64,000 bases of DNA from Rhodococcus_F sp040656415 (GTDB lineage Bacteria > Actinomycetota > Actinomycetes > Mycobacteriales > Mycobacteriaceae), in the NCBI RefSeq assembly GCF_040656415.1, contig NZ_JBFAMC010000001.1:620001-684000 (forward strand), read 5' to 3'. Positions within the stretch are counted from its first letter, which is position 1; every line of letters begins with the position of its first letter. The translations under genes were made by a program, and so were the position numbers. Shown here one piece after another: positions 61,694 to 64,000 of the stretch. The notes under the pieces were generated by a model, which worked only from the letters and a program-made list of their open reading frames with translations, was not told the DNA's origin and made no database searches.

Positions 61694-62010
61694 ACTCCTT
61701 GACGACACTTTTCGTTGCGGGCACCGCAGACCTCTTGGCGCAGACGCCGAGCACTCCGACAGGCCCCGAGTTCGGCAAGGCGTCACCGGTCGGGCTCGTG
61801 GTCATTCTGGCGTTGCTCGCGGGTGTGGTGCTACTGGTTCGCTCGATGAACAGGCAGCTGAAGAAGCTGCCCGAGACGTTCGAACCCGAGCATCCCGAAG
61901 CGGATCAGGACGCCGATGCGGGCACCGATCGAGGTGCGATTCACGGTAGATCCGTGCACGTAACCGAGCCGCGCAAGCCCACGGACACCCCGCCGAATCC
62001 GCAGAAGTAG
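61690..62010 (+). CDS. Small membrane protein downstream of mca
   Basis: 106 residues starting in an ATGA overlap with mca. The short N-terminal segment (NSLTTLFVAGTADLLAQ) is followed by one clear membrane span (SPVGLVVILALLAGVVLLV). A charged cytoplasmic-like tail follows (NRQLKKLPETFEPEHPEADQ), ending in Pro/Thr. It corresponds in place and type to M. tuberculosis Rv1083; function unknown. Confidence 0.9.
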   Translation: MNSLTTLFVAGTADLLAQTPSTPTGPEFGKASPVGLVVILALLAGVVLLVRSMNRQLKKLPETFEPEHPEADQDADAGTDRGAIHGRSVHVTEPRKPTDTPPNPQK

Positions 62011-62027
62011 CCGGAGAGGAATTCGAC

Positions 62028-64000
62028 ATGGACCCCCGTGCACGCAACACCCTGGGTGGGTCCACGAGTCCCTATCTGCGGCAGCATGCCGACAACCCCG
62101 TGCACTGGCAAAGATGGGGGCCGGAGGCGACCGAATGGGCGCGTGAGCGTGACGTCCCGATTCTGCTGTCGATCGGTTACTCGGCATGTCACTGGTGTCA
62201 CGTCATGGCGCACGAGTCATTCGAAGACGAGTCGGTCGCGTCGTTGATGAACGAGAACTTCGTCTGCGTCAAGGTCGATCGCGAGGAGCGTCCTGATCTG
62301 GACGCCGTATACATGAATGCCACAGTCGCCATGACGGGCCAGGGCGGTTGGCCGATGACGTGCTTCCTCACTCCCGACGGCGCACCCTTCTACTGCGGCA
62401 CCTACTACCCGGCGCAGCCGCGCGGGGGGATGCCGTCGTTCACCCAGGTACTCGGTGCCATTGCCGATGCATGGCGGGACCGTCGCGGCGACGTCGACGA
62501 AGCGGCAGTCGCGGTGGTCGCAGAGTTGCAACGCGGCGCAGGTGGCATCCCCGAGGGTGATGCGCACGTGGACTCCACCCTGCTGGATGCGGCGTGCGTG
62601 TCGGTGCTCAGTGACGAGGACGCCGTTCGTGGCGGGTTCGGCACAGCCCCGAAGTTTCCGCCGTCCGCTCTGATGGAAGGACTACTGCGGACTCACGAGA
62701 GGACCGGCAACACGGAGTTCCTCCACGTTGTGGAACGCACCGCGGCGGCGATGGCCCGCGGTGGGATCTACGACCAGCTCGGCGGTGGGTTCGCCCGCTA
62801 CTCGGTCGATGCCGAATGGGTTGTGCCGCACTTCGAGAAGATGCTCTACGACAATGCCCAACTGCTGCGTGTCTACGCGCACCTCGGCCGTCGTACGGGT
62901 TCGGACTTAGCGGTCCGAGTCGCGGAGGAGACCGCCGAGTTTCTGCTCCGTGACCTGCGCACCGAGACCGGGGCGTTCGCATCCGCGCTCGACGCCGACA
63001 CAGATGGCGTCGAGGGGCTCACTTATGTGTGGACTCCGGAGCAGCTCGTCGCCGTCCTCGGAGTCGAGGACGGCCGCTGGGCCTCGGAGCTGTTCGCGGT
63101 AAGTGCGGAAGGCACGTTCGAAGCGGGGACATCCGTCCTTCAACTTCCCGTCGACCCCGACGACTGGGACCGCTGGAGCCGAGTGAAGCAGGCGCTGCTC
63201 ACGCATCGTCGGACTCGGCCGCAACCGGGGCGCGACGACAAGGTGGTCACCGCGTGGAACGGCCTCGCAATCACTGCTCTGGCGGAGGCCGGAGCGGGAT
63301 TCGACAAACCGGAGTGGGTAGAGGCGGCCGCCGAGTGTTCGCGCGTCGTGCTGGACCTACATGTCGTCGACGGACGTCTGCGTAGGGCTTCCTTGGGATC
63401 GGTGGTCGGCGAGGCGGCAGGAGTTCTCGAAGACTATGCCTGCCTGGCCACCGGGCTCCTCGGGCTGTTTCAGGCCACGGGCGACGCAGAGTGGTTGACA
63501 CGTGCACAGGCGTTGCTGGACCGCGCGCTGATCCACTTCGCCGACCTCGAGCGACCCGGAAGTTGGTTCGACACGGCCGACGACGCCGAGGAGCTGGTGA
63601 CCCGCCCCCGTGACCCCGTCGACGGAGCGACACCGTCTGGGGCGTCCTGCCTCGCCGAGGCGCTTGTGACAGCTGCTGCCGTCGTGGACGCGGGGACGTC
63701 GGGCCGCTATGCGGATGCGGCCTCAGCGTCGATCGAGCGGGTGGCGCTCCTGCTTCAGCGGGCACCGCGTTCCGCCGGGCACTGGTTGGCCGTCGCGGAG
63801 GCGTCGGTGCGCGGGCCGATCCAGGTGGCTGTAGCCACGGACGGCGATTCCGCGCTGCTGGACGAGGCACGCCGTCTCGCTCCGGGTGGCGCCGTGGTGG
63901 TCGGGGGTCGCCCCGATTCCTCGCCTCTGCTCGCCGATCGGCCGCTGGTCGGTGGGGTCTCGACGGCCTATGTGTGTCGGGGGTTCGTCTGCGACCGTCC
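62028..64000 (+). CDS. Thioredoxin-domain DUF255 protein (YyaL/SSP411-like), 3' partial
   Basis: At least 657 residues; the gene runs past the window end. ATG with CCGGAGAGGA upstream. The DUF255 thioredoxin-like domain begins LGGSTSPYLRQHADNPVHW and contains the redox pair in SIGYSACHWCHVMAHESFED. FVCVKVDREERPDLDAVYM, GQGGWPMTCFLTPDG and, later, (alpha/alpha)6-barrel-like elements (GGIYDQLGGGFARYSVDAEW, VPHFEKMLYDNAQLLRVY, RDDKVVTAWNGLAITALAEA) follow. The family resembles N-acylglucosamine epimerase-type barrels. The activity is unknown. Confidence 0.94.
   Translation, partial: MDPRARNTLGGSTSPYLRQHADNPVHWQRWGPEATEWARERDVPILLSIGYSACHWCHVMAHESFEDESVASLMNENFVCVKVDREERPDLDAVYMNATVAMTGQGGWPMTCFLTPDGAPFYCGTYYPAQPRGGMPSFTQVLGAIADAWRDRRGDVDEAAVAVVAELQRGAGGIPEGDAHVDSTLLDAACVSVLSDEDAVRGGFGTAPKFPPSALMEGLLRTHERTGNTEFLHVVERTAAAMARGGIYDQLGGGFARYSVDAEWVVPHFEKMLYDNAQLLRVYAHLGRRTGSDLAVRVAEETAEFLLRDLRTETGAFASALDADTDGVEGLTYVWTPEQLVAVLGVEDGRWASELFAVSAEGTFEAGTSVLQLPVDPDDWDRWSRVKQALLTHRRTRPQPGRDDKVVTAWNGLAITALAEAGAGFDKPEWVEAAAECSRVVLDLHVVDGRLRRASLGSVVGEAAGVLEDYACLATGLLGLFQATGDAEWLTRAQALLDRALIHFADLERPGSWFDTADDAEELVTRPRDPVDGATPSGASCLAEALVTAAAVVDAGTSGRYADAASASIERVALLLQRAPRSAGHWLAVAEASVRGPIQVAVATDGDSALLDEARRLAPGGAVVVGGRPDSSPLLADRPLVGGVSTAYVCRGFVCDR

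Overview
The window looks like chromosome of a high-GC mycolic-acid actinobacterium, most likely Rhodococcus or a close relative in the Nocardiaceae (inference from gene content and order; the species cannot be named). It carries mycothiol S-conjugate amidase and a secreted NlpC/P60 hydrolase. Two blocks follow the Mycobacterium tuberculosis order as I remember it: mfd-mazG-lpqU-eno-ftsB-DUF501-ppx at 1-9206 (like Rv1020-Rv1026), and thiolase-SGNH hydrolase-cbs ... metB ... greA-DUF4307-mca-small membrane protein-thioredoxin-domain protein at 47380-64000 (like Rv1074c-Rv1084).

Between these blocks lies about 38 kb of accessory DNA, starting directly at the 3' end of a tRNA-Leu(UAA) gene. The first part (9.35-16 kb) looks like a decayed integrated element. 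It has an integrase relic next to the tRNA and a second recombinase-like scrap at 15.85 kb. Between them are two ArsR-rhodanese fusion regulators, an MFS transporter, a frameshifted cysteine desulfurase, and truncated pieces of DsrE, sulfide:quinone oxidoreductase-like, metallo-beta-lactamase and MerR proteins. Together these read as the wreck of a sulfide/persulfide-handling locus.

From 16 to 29.3 kb come single metabolic genes: a DUF1330 protein, an SDR, an alpha/beta hydrolase, a hotdog protein, a methyltransferase, a GNAT, a Tat-exported multicopper oxidase with a translationally coupled orphan protein, two secreted proteins (one with LP-D-A repeats), an acyl-CoA synthetase, a class II glutamine amidotransferase and a flavodoxin-like reductase. 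From 29.97 to 39.1 kb lies one 3055-codon nonribosomal peptide synthetase. Its first adenylation domain is fused in frame into the middle of a condensation domain, so the gene appears to have lost part of A1, a whole carrier domain and half a C domain. After it come a monoacylglycerol lipase, a DGPF-protein/ECF sigma pair, MarR, TetR and nitroreductase genes, an RsmC/RlmG-like methyltransferase, a BAX-inhibitor-1 protein and a GNAT.

The second conserved block begins with fatty-acid thiolase and transsulfuration genes (cbs, metB). A membrane protein-PCu(A)C chaperone-DyP peroxidase operon lies between cbs and metB. Threonine deaminase, an ApbE-like protein preceded by an in-frame stop and signal-like peptide, a two-domain peptidoglycan hydrolase, greA and mca follow. 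Both outer genes (mfd at the left, the DUF255 protein at the right) run off the window.
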